The notes: generated by a model from the sequence alone, not told the origin. Shown: positions 32,994-42,258, counted from the stretch's first letter. The stretch: 64,000 nucleotides of DNA from Methylobacillus sp. MM3 (GCF_001645185.1 NZ_LXTQ01000050.1:186001-250000), one strand, 5' to 3'. Program-made: numbers and translations.

Positions 32994-33809
32994 TTGGGCT
33001 GGCGTGACATTTGCGCCGCGCTCACCGATGAGCGCCCGCACGAAGCGATACATCAACCGATTCCGGATATATGGCTTGCCACGACATTTGGAAGGGTCAC
33101 GCGGCGACGCAAAGTTGCTAGCCGGATGAATCGGGATACGCTACCCGCCAACCTTGTCTCGATTACCGCGCCTGGTGAAACCGTTCAATACTTCATTGGT
33201 TCATCCACCATCGCACTGCATGTCTACCTCAAGGTGGGGGTGCTGCGAGAGGTCGCGGAGGAGATGTTTCCGGGGCATGGAGCCGACAGAAGCGTCATCT
33301 CGGTATTTGCCGCAAACGATCACATACTCGTTTCTTTCCTTCACACCATCAGGGAAATGCTGTCAGAAGACTCTGCAAGTAACCCACTCAAAATAGAATA
33401 TCTATCGCGAGCGCTGGCCGCACATCTGCTGCAAAGGCATTCGTCCTCCGGCACGCACGGCGAAGTGCGAGCATGGCAGCACGGATTGGGCAATGGTCAG
33501 TTGCGTCTAATACTGGGCTATATCGAAGACAATTTGGAGCTGGATATTTCCATCGGCGATCTGGCAGCGCTTGTTGGGCTGGGCCGCGTCCAGTTCATGC
33601 GGCGATTCAAATGCTCCATGCGGATGAGCGCTTATCAATACGTGATGCACGCCCGCATTCGCCGGGCAAAATCCCTGCTGAAGCAGCGCCAGCTTGCACT
33701 GGCCGATATCGCACTCATTTGCGGATTTGCCAGCCAGAGCCACTTCAGTTCGGTATTCAAGCGTCTCGTGAACATGCCACCCGCTCAATACAGGCGCACT
33801 GTCGCCTGA
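32994..33809 (+). CDS. AraC-family transcriptional regulator, start codon unclear
   Basis: 271 residues if started at the TTG at 32994. The C-terminal ~100 residues are a double helix-turn-helix AraC domain: LDISIGDLAALVGLGRVQFM, RRFKCSMRMSAYQYVMHARIR, LADIALICGFASQSHFSSVFKRL. The open frame continues upstream to 32898 and the extra codons look coding (ESIEHAEFSLSQTSLLLHKD), yet no ATG/GTG/TTG is in frame there. An ATG at 32905 is out of frame, which suggests a one-base indel near the 5' end or a rare start. It probably regulates itself or the following GGDEF-EAL gene through the shared 22-bp repeat. Confidence 0.78.
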   Translation: MGWRDICAALTDERPHEAIHQPIPDIWLATTFGRVTRRRKVASRMNRDTLPANLVSITAPGETVQYFIGSSTIALHVYLKVGVLREVAEEMFPGHGADRSVISVFAANDHILVSFLHTIREMLSEDSASNPLKIEYLSRALAAHLLQRHSSSGTHGEVRAWQHGLGNGQLRLILGYIEDNLELDISIGDLAALVGLGRVQFMRRFKCSMRMSAYQYVMHARIRRAKSLLKQRQLALADIALICGFASQSHFSSVFKRLVNMPPAQYRRTVA

Positions 33810-33871
33810 TCCTGCGCCATCGCAGGCAAATCGTCCAGGCATCCCTATTCCATTTTGCATTTTGGATAATC

Positions 33872-33893
33872 GCGATACCAATCTGAAAGACGC
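33872..33893 (+). repeat. Copy 2 of the 22-bp repeat, upstream of the GGDEF-EAL gene
   Basis: GCGATACCAATCTGAAAGACGC, two mismatches to the copy at 32829-32850. It lies 52 nt before the start of the GGDEF-EAL gene. Confidence 0.45.
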
Positions 33894-33944
33894 CTCGGCA
33901 AAGCCAAAGCTATCGTGAAGTCATCTCTTGGTTAGGAAACAAGT

Positions 33945-35255
33945 ATGACAACGCGCCCAGGCAAGCAAACAGATGAAGAAATCCTTCAGGATGAAAAAGC
34001 TTACGAGCAAGAGATCCAGCATCTGTTCTTTACCGATCCGCTCACCGGATTAAACAATCGTCAGGCGCTGTGCAGGGATTTTGCACGACATCTCCCTTGC
34101 CCCGGTTTTCTGGAACTGGCGCTGATCAACATAGACCGCTTCAAGGACATCAACGATGGCCTGGGCCATCACACCGGCGATCTGGTGTTGATGGAAATCG
34201 GCCGCTATCTGGACGAGATCGCCGACAGCCGTCAATGCCGGGCTTATCGCCTGGCCGGCGACGAGTTTGTCTTTCTCGCCGCCGAATGCGAAATCGATGC
34301 CGCTTGCAGGGAGCTGCTCGCCGCAGCCAGCATGCCCGTATCGATAAAAAATCATTTCATCAAGCTCAACCTGTCGATAGGCGTGGCGCGAGCGCCGGAC
34401 CATGGCGATACTTTCGAGGCGCTCATTCAATGCGCAAATACAGCCATGCAGCAGGCCAAACAGAAAGACAGCGGGCGTATTCATTATTTCAAAGCGGAGC
34501 TGCTGCCTTACCTTGAAGCCCAGGCTTTGCTTACCGGCCTGGAGGAATCACTGGCGCAGCATGAGCTTTCTTATGTATTCCAGCCGATCTTCGATCTTAA
34601 GCAGGGTGAAATTATCGGCTACGAGGCGCTCGCACGCTGGCAGCATGAGGGGCACTCGATTTCTCCCGAGGTCTTTATTTCACTGGCAGATAAAACCGGC
34701 CAGATTCATCGCATCCAGGACTATCTGTTCGACCATCTTGCAAAACGGCTGGATGCGCTTGGGGATACGGCTTATCTGACGCTCAACATTTCCGCTTCGC
34801 AATTGGCATCCGACCAGTTGTTTATCGCGGTAAAGCGTTTCCTGAGCGAGACCGGTTTTTCTCCGGCCCGCCTGGAGCTGGAACTGACCGAACATTCGCT
34901 GCTGCCAGCCAACGACGAGACCGTCAACCGAATGAAACAGCTGAAAGCATTGGGCATCAAGTTCGTTCTCGATAATTTCGGGGCGGGGTTTTCAGGCTTG
35001 TCGTATTTGAGGGACTTTCCCATCGACAAAGTGAAAATAGACGGCGCGTTCATTACCGACATTCATCAGGATCAGAAAAGCCTGGGCGTGATTCTGTCCA
35101 TCATGAATCTGGCCAGGCATTTGGATATCGGCGTGGTCGCCAAGGGGATCGAGAACTTGTCCCAGGCCGACCTCATGCAGAAATTGGGATGCCAGTCAGG
35201 GCAAGGCTATCTCTATTCAAAATGGGCGGGCGCCTCGTCCTGCGCGGGTAACTAA
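33945..35255 (+). CDS. Degenerate GGDEF-EAL protein, EAL probably inactive
   Basis: 436 residues, no membrane segment or separate sensory domain. The GGDEF domain (about 30-175) has LTGLNNR and RLAGDEF, i.e. AGDEF at 104-108, which may still be active. The EAL domain (about 190-430) keeps E227-A-L, N281, E313/E316, K364 and Q420. However, the second Asp of DDFG is Asn344 (LDNFGAGFS), and the Glu of the AEG-E motif is Lys400 (VVAKGIE). Both positions are needed for metal binding or catalysis in phosphodiesterases, so hydrolysis of c-di-GMP is unlikely; a binding or synthesis role remains possible. Located after the AraC gene. Confidence 0.88.
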   Translation: MTTRPGKQTDEEILQDEKAYEQEIQHLFFTDPLTGLNNRQALCRDFARHLPCPGFLELALINIDRFKDINDGLGHHTGDLVLMEIGRYLDEIADSRQCRAYRLAGDEFVFLAAECEIDAACRELLAAASMPVSIKNHFIKLNLSIGVARAPDHGDTFEALIQCANTAMQQAKQKDSGRIHYFKAELLPYLEAQALLTGLEESLAQHELSYVFQPIFDLKQGEIIGYEALARWQHEGHSISPEVFISLADKTGQIHRIQDYLFDHLAKRLDALGDTAYLTLNISASQLASDQLFIAVKRFLSETGFSPARLELELTEHSLLPANDETVNRMKQLKALGIKFVLDNFGAGFSGLSYLRDFPIDKVKIDGAFITDIHQDQKSLGVILSIMNLARHLDIGVVAKGIENLSQADLMQKLGCQSGQGYLYSKWAGASSCAGN

Positions 35256-35393
35256 ATACACTAATCCGGAAATCTCCACACTAATCTGGCAGACCCCATC
35301 AGCCACCAAAGATATCGTGCTTATTCCTTTGTTTTATGAATTAGCGATGGGTGTACAACTTCAATCCAAGCTGTCATTCTCACAGCATTCTCC

Positions 35394-37367
35394 TTGCCTG
35401 CGCTTGCTGCGGATGGTCTCTTTGATCTGGGCACGCTTAACGGCGGATCATATGCCATGCCTTGGGATATTAATGCGGCAGGGGATGTGGTGGTCGGGGA
35501 AGGGGATGATGGGGCTATAAGTAGTGCCCGTGCCTTCCGCTGGACCGAAGCTACCGGCATCGTCAGCTTGGGTGCGCTCAACGGCGGCATGGCTTCCGTT
35601 GCCTACAGCGTTAATGCCGCGGGTAACGTGGTAGTCGGAGCAGCGTTCGATGGCGCCGCAAGCAATGCCTCACGAGCGTACCGTTGGACGCAAGCCACCG
35701 GAATGATCAGCCTCGGCACGCTCAACGGTGGTCTCCAATCGAGTGCCTATGACGTTAACGATGCTGGCGACGTAGTCGTCGGAGCAGCGGACGATGGCGC
35801 CGCAAGCAATGCCCTGCGTGCTTTCCGTTGGACACAAGCCACCGGAATGATCAGCCTCGGCATGCTCAATGGCGGCCAGTACTCTGCTGCTACAGGCATC
35901 AACGCTACCGGGGATGTAGTGGTAGGCGAGGCCGAGGATGGTACGGCAGGTAATGCCATCCGGGCATTTCGTTGGACACAGGCCACCGGAATGATCAACC
36001 TCGGTACGCTCAATGGCGGAGCCGGATCCAGAGCTCGTCGAACCAACGCAACTGGCGACGTAGTGATAGGCGCAGCCTATGATGGCGCTGCAGGTAATGC
36101 CATCCGGGCATTCCGTTGGACGCAATCCACCGGAATGATCAGCCTCGGTACGCTTCTTAATAGCGACACGGACTCCGCCGCTCTCGCCATCAACGCCGTC
36201 GGTGATGTCGTGGTGGGATGGTCAGGAGATGGTTCAAATATGGCTGCTTACCGATGGACCCAAACGACTGGCATGCAAAGCCTGGAGCAATGGTTGGCTT
36301 CCAATGGCGTCGATACTTCGTCCAGCCCGGCGGCTCTCGCAGCCACAGCAGTCAATGCGGACGGTAATGTGATAACCGGCCAGTTACAGAACAATCACCC
36401 CTTCATTGCCCGCGTAACGCCGGCAGGCAATGGTCTGATAGATATTGATGAATATTATCGCAGCCTCGCCGGCCAAGCGGGTCTCACCACCTACGCCATT
36501 CAGGATGCCGACCTCGTACTGAACGGCGCTCACGGTAGCCCGATGCGCGGCCTGCTAGCGTCGGGCCAGCAGGCGTTCTGGGTGACAGGCGATTGGGCGC
36601 GCAGCGACCACGGCGAATTGAACGGACGCCTGGGCGCTGGCGAAATTGGCTATGGCCGTGGCCTTGGCGACCGTTTAATGCTCAAGTTCTCGCTGGGACG
36701 TAGCGATGGCCGGCAAGATACTTCATTCAACGGCGATACTCGCCTGGATGGCACCTATGTCGTGCCGGAATTGATTATGGCAGTTGCCGATACATCACTT
36801 CGCGCATCTATCAGCGGTTATTACAACAACGGCTCAGCCCGTATCGATCGCGGCTACTTTAATGCAGGGTCACCTACCACCTCTCGCGGCAATACGGATG
36901 TACGAACTGCTGCGTTGCGATTGCGTCTCGATTGGCTTGATGCCGCCATACTGGGCAAAACTGCATTGACACCCTACGCCAGCGTGATTGGTTACCGCAC
37001 GCAAATCGATGGCTATACAGAGTCCAGTGGCGGCTTTCCTGTGCGTTGGGATAGTAGGAGTGAGCGTTCGACACAAATGCGTCTGGGGTTGGATGTCGTA
37101 ACACCGGTGAATGATCGCGTGACACTGCTCGGACGTATCGAAGCCGTACATCGTTTCGAAAATCGGGGCGAAAATGCACGTGGAGAAATTCTCGACCTGA
37201 ATGCATTCAGCATCGATGGCCTCGCATATCGACAAGATTGGCTACGTGCCGCCGTGGGTGCAGAAAGCCGGCTTGGTCCGGGAATTGGCTCCATGATGCT
37301 GAATGCCACGACTGAAGGGGAAACACCAAGCTGGTGGTTGTTCGCCAGCTATCGTTGGGTATATTGA
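35394..37367 (+). CDS. Autotransporter with HAF repeats; start codon missing upstream of signal peptide
   Basis: 657 residues from the TTG at 35394. Residues ~10-300 consist of six HAF-type repeats of about 48 residues (each ...LGTLNGG...NAAGDVVVG...RAFRWTQATG), then a linker, then a C-terminal autotransporter barrel (about 380-657; VTGDWARSDHGELNGRLGAG, FASYRWVY). The protein should be surface-exposed. The frame upstream to 35340 encodes TTSIQAVILTAFSLPALAAD, a good signal peptide, but without any canonical start codon. A rare ATT start or a 5' frameshift is implied. Expression as annotated from the TTG would lose the signal peptide. Confidence 0.8.
   Translation: MPALAADGLFDLGTLNGGSYAMPWDINAAGDVVVGEGDDGAISSARAFRWTEATGIVSLGALNGGMASVAYSVNAAGNVVVGAAFDGAASNASRAYRWTQATGMISLGTLNGGLQSSAYDVNDAGDVVVGAADDGAASNALRAFRWTQATGMISLGMLNGGQYSAATGINATGDVVVGEAEDGTAGNAIRAFRWTQATGMINLGTLNGGAGSRARRTNATGDVVIGAAYDGAAGNAIRAFRWTQSTGMISLGTLLNSDTDSAALAINAVGDVVVGWSGDGSNMAAYRWTQTTGMQSLEQWLASNGVDTSSSPAALAATAVNADGNVITGQLQNNHPFIARVTPAGNGLIDIDEYYRSLAGQAGLTTYAIQDADLVLNGAHGSPMRGLLASGQQAFWVTGDWARSDHGELNGRLGAGEIGYGRGLGDRLMLKFSLGRSDGRQDTSFNGDTRLDGTYVVPELIMAVADTSLRASISGYYNNGSARIDRGYFNAGSPTTSRGNTDVRTAALRLRLDWLDAAILGKTALTPYASVIGYRTQIDGYTESSGGFPVRWDSRSERSTQMRLGLDVVTPVNDRVTLLGRIEAVHRFENRGENARGEILDLNAFSIDGLAYRQDWLRAAVGAESRLGPGIGSMMLNATTEGETPSWWLFASYRWVY
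35409..36285 (+). repeat. Six tandem ~144-bp coding repeats (HAF)
   Basis: Units share TGGAC(A/G)CAA(G/T)CCACCGGAATGATCA-like text at near-regular 144-nt spacing, encoding the 48-residue HAF repeats. The sixth is slightly shorter and a degenerate seventh follows. DNA-level similarity between neighbours suggests recent expansion or homogenisation. Confidence 0.8.
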
Positions 37368-37409
37368 AAGTGGGGTATTTTCATAACCACTTTGCCGCGA
37401 ACCTATTGG

Positions 37410-37970
37410 CTAACGCGTACGGTAAACCCGGTAATCGGCGCTGCCATTTTCATCAATGTATTCCTGGCGCAGATCCCGGGTGCTATCGATGCGGTAATCC
37501 CTTCTGGAGTCAGGAGCGCTGAGTCGGTCCTTGAGGGAGGGCGTGCCATACATGCGCTCGGCAGGGCTACGCAAGCGTCCCCGGCTTTGATCGATACGGC
37601 GGCGTTCGCGCAGCGGGCTCGATAGATCATCCAGGCTGCGGCTGCGATTGCCTTCCAGATTCAGCCGGTCGCGGGATAATTGATTGAGTGTGCGGGCGTC
37701 GCCTTCTCGCGCGGTCTCGGGGTCGTACATTCCGCGGGTGGGGTCGCGCGGTTCCGGGGTCTTTCTTTGCGCTCTGGGTTCATCCGTTTCACGCTGGGAA
37801 TCGGGCTCCTGCACTGCTCCCGCAGCACCGGGAATCACCGGAATGATGATGATTTCTTTCGAAGAGCCAGCCGCCGAACCAGCACCCGCCGTTTCCGCCG
37901 AGAGAGCCGGCATGCTTAAAAGGGCTGTCAGCGATAACAGCAATGTCGTCAAACGTATTCGTATCGTCAT
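37410..37970 (-). CDS. Secreted Arg/Asp-rich protein of unknown function
   Basis: 186 residues from the ATG at 37970, preceded by GGGAG; a TTG five codons upstream would overlap that site. Signal peptide RLTTLLLSLTALLSMPALSAE, then a short hydrophobic stretch (EIIIIPVIPGAAGA) and a long highly charged, probably disordered region with many Arg-Asp/Arg-Glu pairs and phrases such as RERRRIDQSRGRLRSPAERM, ending DYRVYRTR. No family recognised. It lies convergent to the autotransporter and downstream of the DUF6600 protein, whose tail shares the Arg/Glu/Pro bias. Confidence 0.6.
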   Translation of the reverse strand: MTIRIRLTTLLLSLTALLSMPALSAETAGAGSAAGSSKEIIIIPVIPGAAGAVQEPDSQRETDEPRAQRKTPEPRDPTRGMYDPETAREGDARTLNQLSRDRLNLEGNRSRSLDDLSSPLRERRRIDQSRGRLRSPAERMYGTPSLKDRLSAPDSRRDYRIDSTRDLRQEYIDENGSADYRVYRTR

Positions 37971-38084
37971 GGGAATCTCCCGCAACAGGGCATCTACTAC
38001 AAAGGTAAATGGAATAAACGGTAGGACAATGGCACGATAAAACCGTTGCCGAAAAGTTCATGTTCCCCTGCGGATGGCTTCCCC

Positions 38085-40484
38085 TCACCTCCCCGGCGCA
38101 GCCTGCTCTTTCGATTCCCGTTTTTTCTCCGGTGCGCGGTACATGCGGTTAGCCGGGTTTCCGGGCAAGTCGGGACGATCGGCCTGGCGTTCTTGCCGTA
38201 CTTCTCCACCGGCGCGGCCGTTTTCCCGTTCGCTCCGTGCCGGCGCTGGAGAGAGCTCGCGACGTTCCGGCATCATTTCTCTTTGCGGCGACGGCGCTGT
38301 TTCGCGTTGGATTTCGCGCTCTCTGCCAGGCACGGCGGAACGTTCTATTTGACGTTCTTGCCGCACTTCTCCGCCAGTTCGTCCGCTTTCCCGTTCAATC
38401 CGCGATGGCGCAGGGGAGAGTTCGCGACGCTCGGGCATCGCCTCTCTCGGCGGCGGTGCCATTTCGCGCTGGGATTCGCGTTCCCTGCCGGGCGCGGTAC
38501 GTTGTTGTGGCATGGGTTGTTCCCGTTCCGGTGCTGCCCGCGAGCGGTCCATGCTTTCCGGACGGCTCCGCTCAGGCTCTCGTTGCATGGGCTGCTCACG
38601 TTCCGGCGCGGCGCGCCGCTCGATGCTTTCCGGGCGATCCCGCTCGGGTTCGCGCATCATGCGTTGCGGGGCTTCTTCGCGATCATGGCGCGGCATGGCT
38701 TCCGGCACGGCGACGCGGGGTTCTCTTGGTTCAGTTGCTCCGCGTTGCTGGCCGGGCGGCTGCCGGTTTTGCTCCGAGGCTGAAGGTTCCCGCGGCTCTT
38801 TCAAGGGCTTCATTTCGCGAGGAGCTTCTTCTCTCGGCGAACGGCTATCGAAAGCAGGCGGCGATTCGCGTCTTTCATTGAAGCGCGACGGGTCCGGCGG
38901 ACGGGGACGCTCTTCGCCGGCACGTTCGCCGAACTGCGGACGGCCGGGTTCCTTGACGGAACGCTTAGGCACGGTGATATAGCGCTCCTCTGGCCTTGCT
39001 TTCTGGGTTGGCTTCGCGCCGGCAACATCCGGTTTTACGATCCGGGTTTCCGCCTTGGGCGAGCTAGCCCCCCATGGCACCTTGTGTTCGCGCGGCTGAC
39101 GGGTGGCGACGACGGGTTTGGTGAGTACGTTTTCCGGCGGGCGCACCTTGCCCGGCGAGCCAACCATTACGCTGGCCGACTCGGGCTTGATGGGCAGCGA
39201 GCCGCGCATCGGCGTGCGTTTCTCCGTTTGCACGATGGGCGATGGCGCGGTTTGCACGTAGCCTTTGCCGAATTTTTCGCGCGGGACGGCGACGAGGGCA
39301 TTATTGACGCGCGTGTTGACGTAAGTGATGTTGGTGACGTTAACGACGGTGGTGTTTTTGATGACCACGTTGTTGACCACGCGCGGCCCGCCCCAACCAC
39401 CCCAGTACGGACGACCGACAAAGCGCGAGCGGCCCCACCAGGGCACGACCGGCTCGCCCCAACTCAGCGCGACCCAGCCTATCGACCCGCCGATGGAGAT
39501 CGAAACGCCACTGCCGACGCCATAGAACGCGACCAGCGCCGGGCAGTACACTGCACGCCGCACGACCGGCCCCGGCGCCCAGGCCCAGTAACCATCGATG
39601 TAAACCCACCGGCCGTAGTGATACGGCGCCCAGCCCCACGGCGCATCGTCCACCCACGTCCATTGATAATAAGGATCCCACACCCAGCGGCCGGTCGTGT
39701 AGGGCGCCCAGCCGTATCCCACGCCATCCGGCACCCATACCGTGCCGTAGGTTCCTACGACGCGCCAGCGGCCGTGACGGTCGAGGTCCGCGGCCCCGGC
39801 GATCTCGGATGAGAGGTAGCGCTCACTCGCCACATCGATCAGGTCTTCGGTGCGATCGTAATTCCAGCGATCCCAGCCGTCCAGCTCCGGTGCGACATAG
39901 GTTTCGGCGCGCGCGACCGTCGTGCCTTCAACGACGATTTCTTCCGAAGGATAGATGCTCATCGGCTGTCCGCCGGCAGGCACCATGGTGGCTTGCCCGC
40001 CGCGCCGGGTAATGAAGTGCACGTCGCCATTGACCTCCACGCGATAATAACCGGCGCGTTCGATCGTGAATACGGAGTTAGGGGTGTTCAACTCGATGGA
40101 ATAACCTGATGGCAGCGAGCGCAAATCGAGCGACACGCGGCCGGACGTCACCTTGATTTGCAGAAAATCGGCGGTCTGGTTGACGACACTGAGCTCGGTA
40201 TCGTCGCTGGCGCGAATGAATGCCCGGCTGCTGAGCTGCAATTCCAGGCTGCCTTCGCCATCGACATACAACGCATCCCCGGCAGCGAGCGGCGTATTGA
40301 GCCGTGCGTCCGTCCAGTCTTCGGCACCGTAGCGCCAGAAGCCGATGTCGCCCTCGATATAGCTGAGCCGCAACGGGCTGATCGCGGCGGGGTCGTCGTC
40401 TTGCGCAAAAGCGGGCACTGCCGCCATCGCGAAGAACATGAAAAGGAAAGTGATAAATGAACGGGCATGGGAGAACATGAGCAT
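38085..40484 (-). CDS. FecR-domain/DUF6600 secreted protein with long Arg-Pro-Glu tail
   Basis: 799 residues. A signal peptide (ITFLFMFFAMAAVPAFAQ) is followed by a FecR-like domain (LRLSYIEGDIGFWRYGAEDW, SLELQLSSRAFIRASDDTELSV; about 38-170) and then a Tyr/Trp-rich DUF6600 region with repeated GYGWAPYTTGRWVWDP / GWAPYHYGRWVYIDGYWAW units (about 230-330). After residue ~400 the sequence is low-complexity, dominated by Arg, Pro and Glu with imperfect repeats such as REQPMQREPERSRPESM. It is probably periplasmic or cell-surface; function unknown. The two nearby ATGs at codons 1 and 3 are both possible starts. Confidence 0.82.
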   Translation of the reverse strand: MLMFSHARSFITFLFMFFAMAAVPAFAQDDDPAAISPLRLSYIEGDIGFWRYGAEDWTDARLNTPLAAGDALYVDGEGSLELQLSSRAFIRASDDTELSVVNQTADFLQIKVTSGRVSLDLRSLPSGYSIELNTPNSVFTIERAGYYRVEVNGDVHFITRRGGQATMVPAGGQPMSIYPSEEIVVEGTTVARAETYVAPELDGWDRWNYDRTEDLIDVASERYLSSEIAGAADLDRHGRWRVVGTYGTVWVPDGVGYGWAPYTTGRWVWDPYYQWTWVDDAPWGWAPYHYGRWVYIDGYWAWAPGPVVRRAVYCPALVAFYGVGSGVSISIGGSIGWVALSWGEPVVPWWGRSRFVGRPYWGGWGGPRVVNNVVIKNTTVVNVTNITYVNTRVNNALVAVPREKFGKGYVQTAPSPIVQTEKRTPMRGSLPIKPESASVMVGSPGKVRPPENVLTKPVVATRQPREHKVPWGASSPKAETRIVKPDVAGAKPTQKARPEERYITVPKRSVKEPGRPQFGERAGEERPRPPDPSRFNERRESPPAFDSRSPREEAPREMKPLKEPREPSASEQNRQPPGQQRGATEPREPRVAVPEAMPRHDREEAPQRMMREPERDRPESIERRAAPEREQPMQREPERSRPESMDRSRAAPEREQPMPQQRTAPGRERESQREMAPPPREAMPERRELSPAPSRIERESGRTGGEVRQERQIERSAVPGREREIQRETAPSPQREMMPERRELSPAPARSERENGRAGGEVRQERQADRPDLPGNPANRMYRAPEKKRESKEQAAPGR

Positions 40485-40666
40485 GCTCCTGCAGCAGGAT
40501 TAGGTATGAATCTAAAACGCTGCGGATGAGTATTAGGTTTACGTAGGACACCAAAAAGCCCATTTAAGTTGTGCGGATACGTCGCGCCTCCTCTCTTTGA
40601 GCTCCGGATAAATGAGCGCCCCAAAAGCATCGCAGGAACTTTTCGAGTAAGCTTCAGGTTCTATGC

Positions 40667-41440
40667 ATGAACTCCCGCACAATTTCACACATGGCTTCTG
40701 ATCTCGTCATCGAGGTTTCCAACCTCACCAAGATTTTCGGCACTCTGACAGCCGTCGACGGTATCGATTTCGCCGTGCACCACGGCGTGACAACCGCGCT
40801 GCTGGGCGGCAATGGCGCGGGCAAGACAACGACCATCGCCATGCTGCTCGGGTTGCTTTTACCCACTTCCGGCAGCATTCGCATTTTCGGCAAGGACATG
40901 CTGCACCATCGCTACAAGCTGCTGCACCGCATGAATTTCTCGTCGCCTTATGTCGATCTGCCGCATCGACTCACCGTGCGGCAGAATCTCTCGGTCTATG
41001 CGCACCTTTACCGGTTGCGCGACGTCACCCGGCGCCTCCGCGAACTGGCCACGGAGCTCGACCTGACCGAGGTGATCGACCGCCCTTATGGCAAACTCTC
41101 CGCCGGCCAGAAAACCCGCGTCGCGCTGGCGAAATCCTTGCTCAATGCTCCGGAAATCCTGTTGCTGGACGAACCGACCGCATCGCTCGACCCCGACACT
41201 GCCGACTACGTGCGCGGCTATCTCGAAAACTATCAACGCACCAGCGGCGCGACCATCCTGCTGGCATCGCACAACATGGCCGAAGTGGAGAGGCTGTGCT
41301 CGGATGTCGTCATGCTGAAGCGCGGCAAAGTCGTCGATAGCGGCGCGCCGAATGAATTGATCGCGCGCTACGGCCGTACCACACTGGAAGAGGTCTTCAT
41401 CGACATCGCCCGCCGCCCATACCAGGAGGCCGTCGTATGA
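40667..41440 (+). CDS. ABC-2 type exporter, ATP-binding subunit
   Basis: 257 residues with the complete ABC set: Walker A LGGNGAGKTTT (about 46-56), signature LSAGQKTRVALAKSLL, Walker B ILLLDEPTASLD and the H-loop ASHNMAEV. Resembles NodI/DrrA-type ATPases of ABC-2 exporters. It overlaps the permease gene by 4 nt (ATGA), so the two are translationally coupled. An internal ATG at codon 9 could also be the start. The substrate cannot be deduced. Confidence 0.92.
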   Translation: MNSRTISHMASDLVIEVSNLTKIFGTLTAVDGIDFAVHHGVTTALLGGNGAGKTTTIAMLLGLLLPTSGSIRIFGKDMLHHRYKLLHRMNFSSPYVDLPHRLTVRQNLSVYAHLYRLRDVTRRLRELATELDLTEVIDRPYGKLSAGQKTRVALAKSLLNAPEILLLDEPTASLDPDTADYVRGYLENYQRTSGATILLASHNMAEVERLCSDVVMLKRGKVVDSGAPNELIARYGRTTLEEVFIDIARRPYQEAVV

Positions 41441-42258
41441 GCGATATCACGCAACGGGATATCCCCCTCTCGCCGCGCCGCATCGGCGCGATGGTGCTGC
41501 GCCATGTTTACCTGCTCAGCGCCTCATGGCCGCGCGTACTGGAACTGATCTACTGGCCCACGGTGCAGATGGTGCTGTGGGGGTTCATTACCGTTTTTCT
41601 CGCACAAAACAGCAGTTACATCGCACAGGCGACCGGCGTGCTGCTTTCCGCCGTGCTGCTGTGGGATGTGCTGTTTCGCGGCCAGCTCGGCATCGCGCTG
41701 GTGTTCATGGAAGAAATGTATTCGCGCAATCTCGGCCATCTGTTCGTCAGCCCGCTGCGGCCATATGAAATGGTCTGCTCGCTGCTGCTGATGAGCCTGC
41801 TGCGCACGCTGATCGGCGTCGGCGGCGCGGCGCTGGTGGCGATCCCTTTCTTCGATTACAACGTGTTCGACCTCGGTCTGCCCTTGATCGCCTTTTTCCT
41901 CAACCTGATCCTCATGAGCTGGGCCATCGGCTTGCTGGTCGCAGGAGTCGTCATGCGCTACGGCCTGGGCGCGGAAAGCATTGCCTGGGTGGCGATCTTT
42001 GCACTGCAACCCTTGAGCGGCGTGTACTACCCGATCAGCGTTCTGCCGGAATGGCTACAACCCCTCGCCTGGGCGCTGCCCTCAAGCCATGTGTTCGAGG
42101 GTTTGCGAGAGCTGCTGTTTCACCAGACGTTTAATGTCGGCATGCTGATTACCGCCGCGTGGATGAATATGTTCTACCTGGCCGGCGGCATCGCCGCTTT
42201 TCTGGCGTTTTTCCATGCGGCAAGGCAAAGAGGGCTGCTGCTGCACGTCGGGGAATAA
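41437..42258 (+). CDS. ABC-2 type exporter, permease subunit
   Basis: 273 residues with six hydrophobic helices and the ABC-2 features LYWPTVQMVLWGFITVF-like first helix, ERNLGHLF-type coupling segment (MEEMYSRNLGHLFVSPLRPYE) and a conserved late loop FALQPLSGVYYPISVLPEWLQPLAWALPSSH. It forms the membrane part of the exporter with the preceding ATPase. A GTAG-type REP inverted repeat begins right at its stop codon. Confidence 0.92.
   Translation: MSDITQRDIPLSPRRIGAMVLRHVYLLSASWPRVLELIYWPTVQMVLWGFITVFLAQNSSYIAQATGVLLSAVLLWDVLFRGQLGIALVFMEEMYSRNLGHLFVSPLRPYEMVCSLLLMSLLRTLIGVGGAALVAIPFFDYNVFDLGLPLIAFFLNLILMSWAIGLLVAGVVMRYGLGAESIAWVAIFALQPLSGVYYPISVLPEWLQPLAWALPSSHVFEGLRELLFHQTFNVGMLITAAWMNMFYLAGGIAAFLAFFHAARQRGLLLHVGE

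Noticed and set aside
35409-36285. CRISPR-like regular repeats
   Set aside because: The 144-bp units are coding HAF repeats without short spacers.
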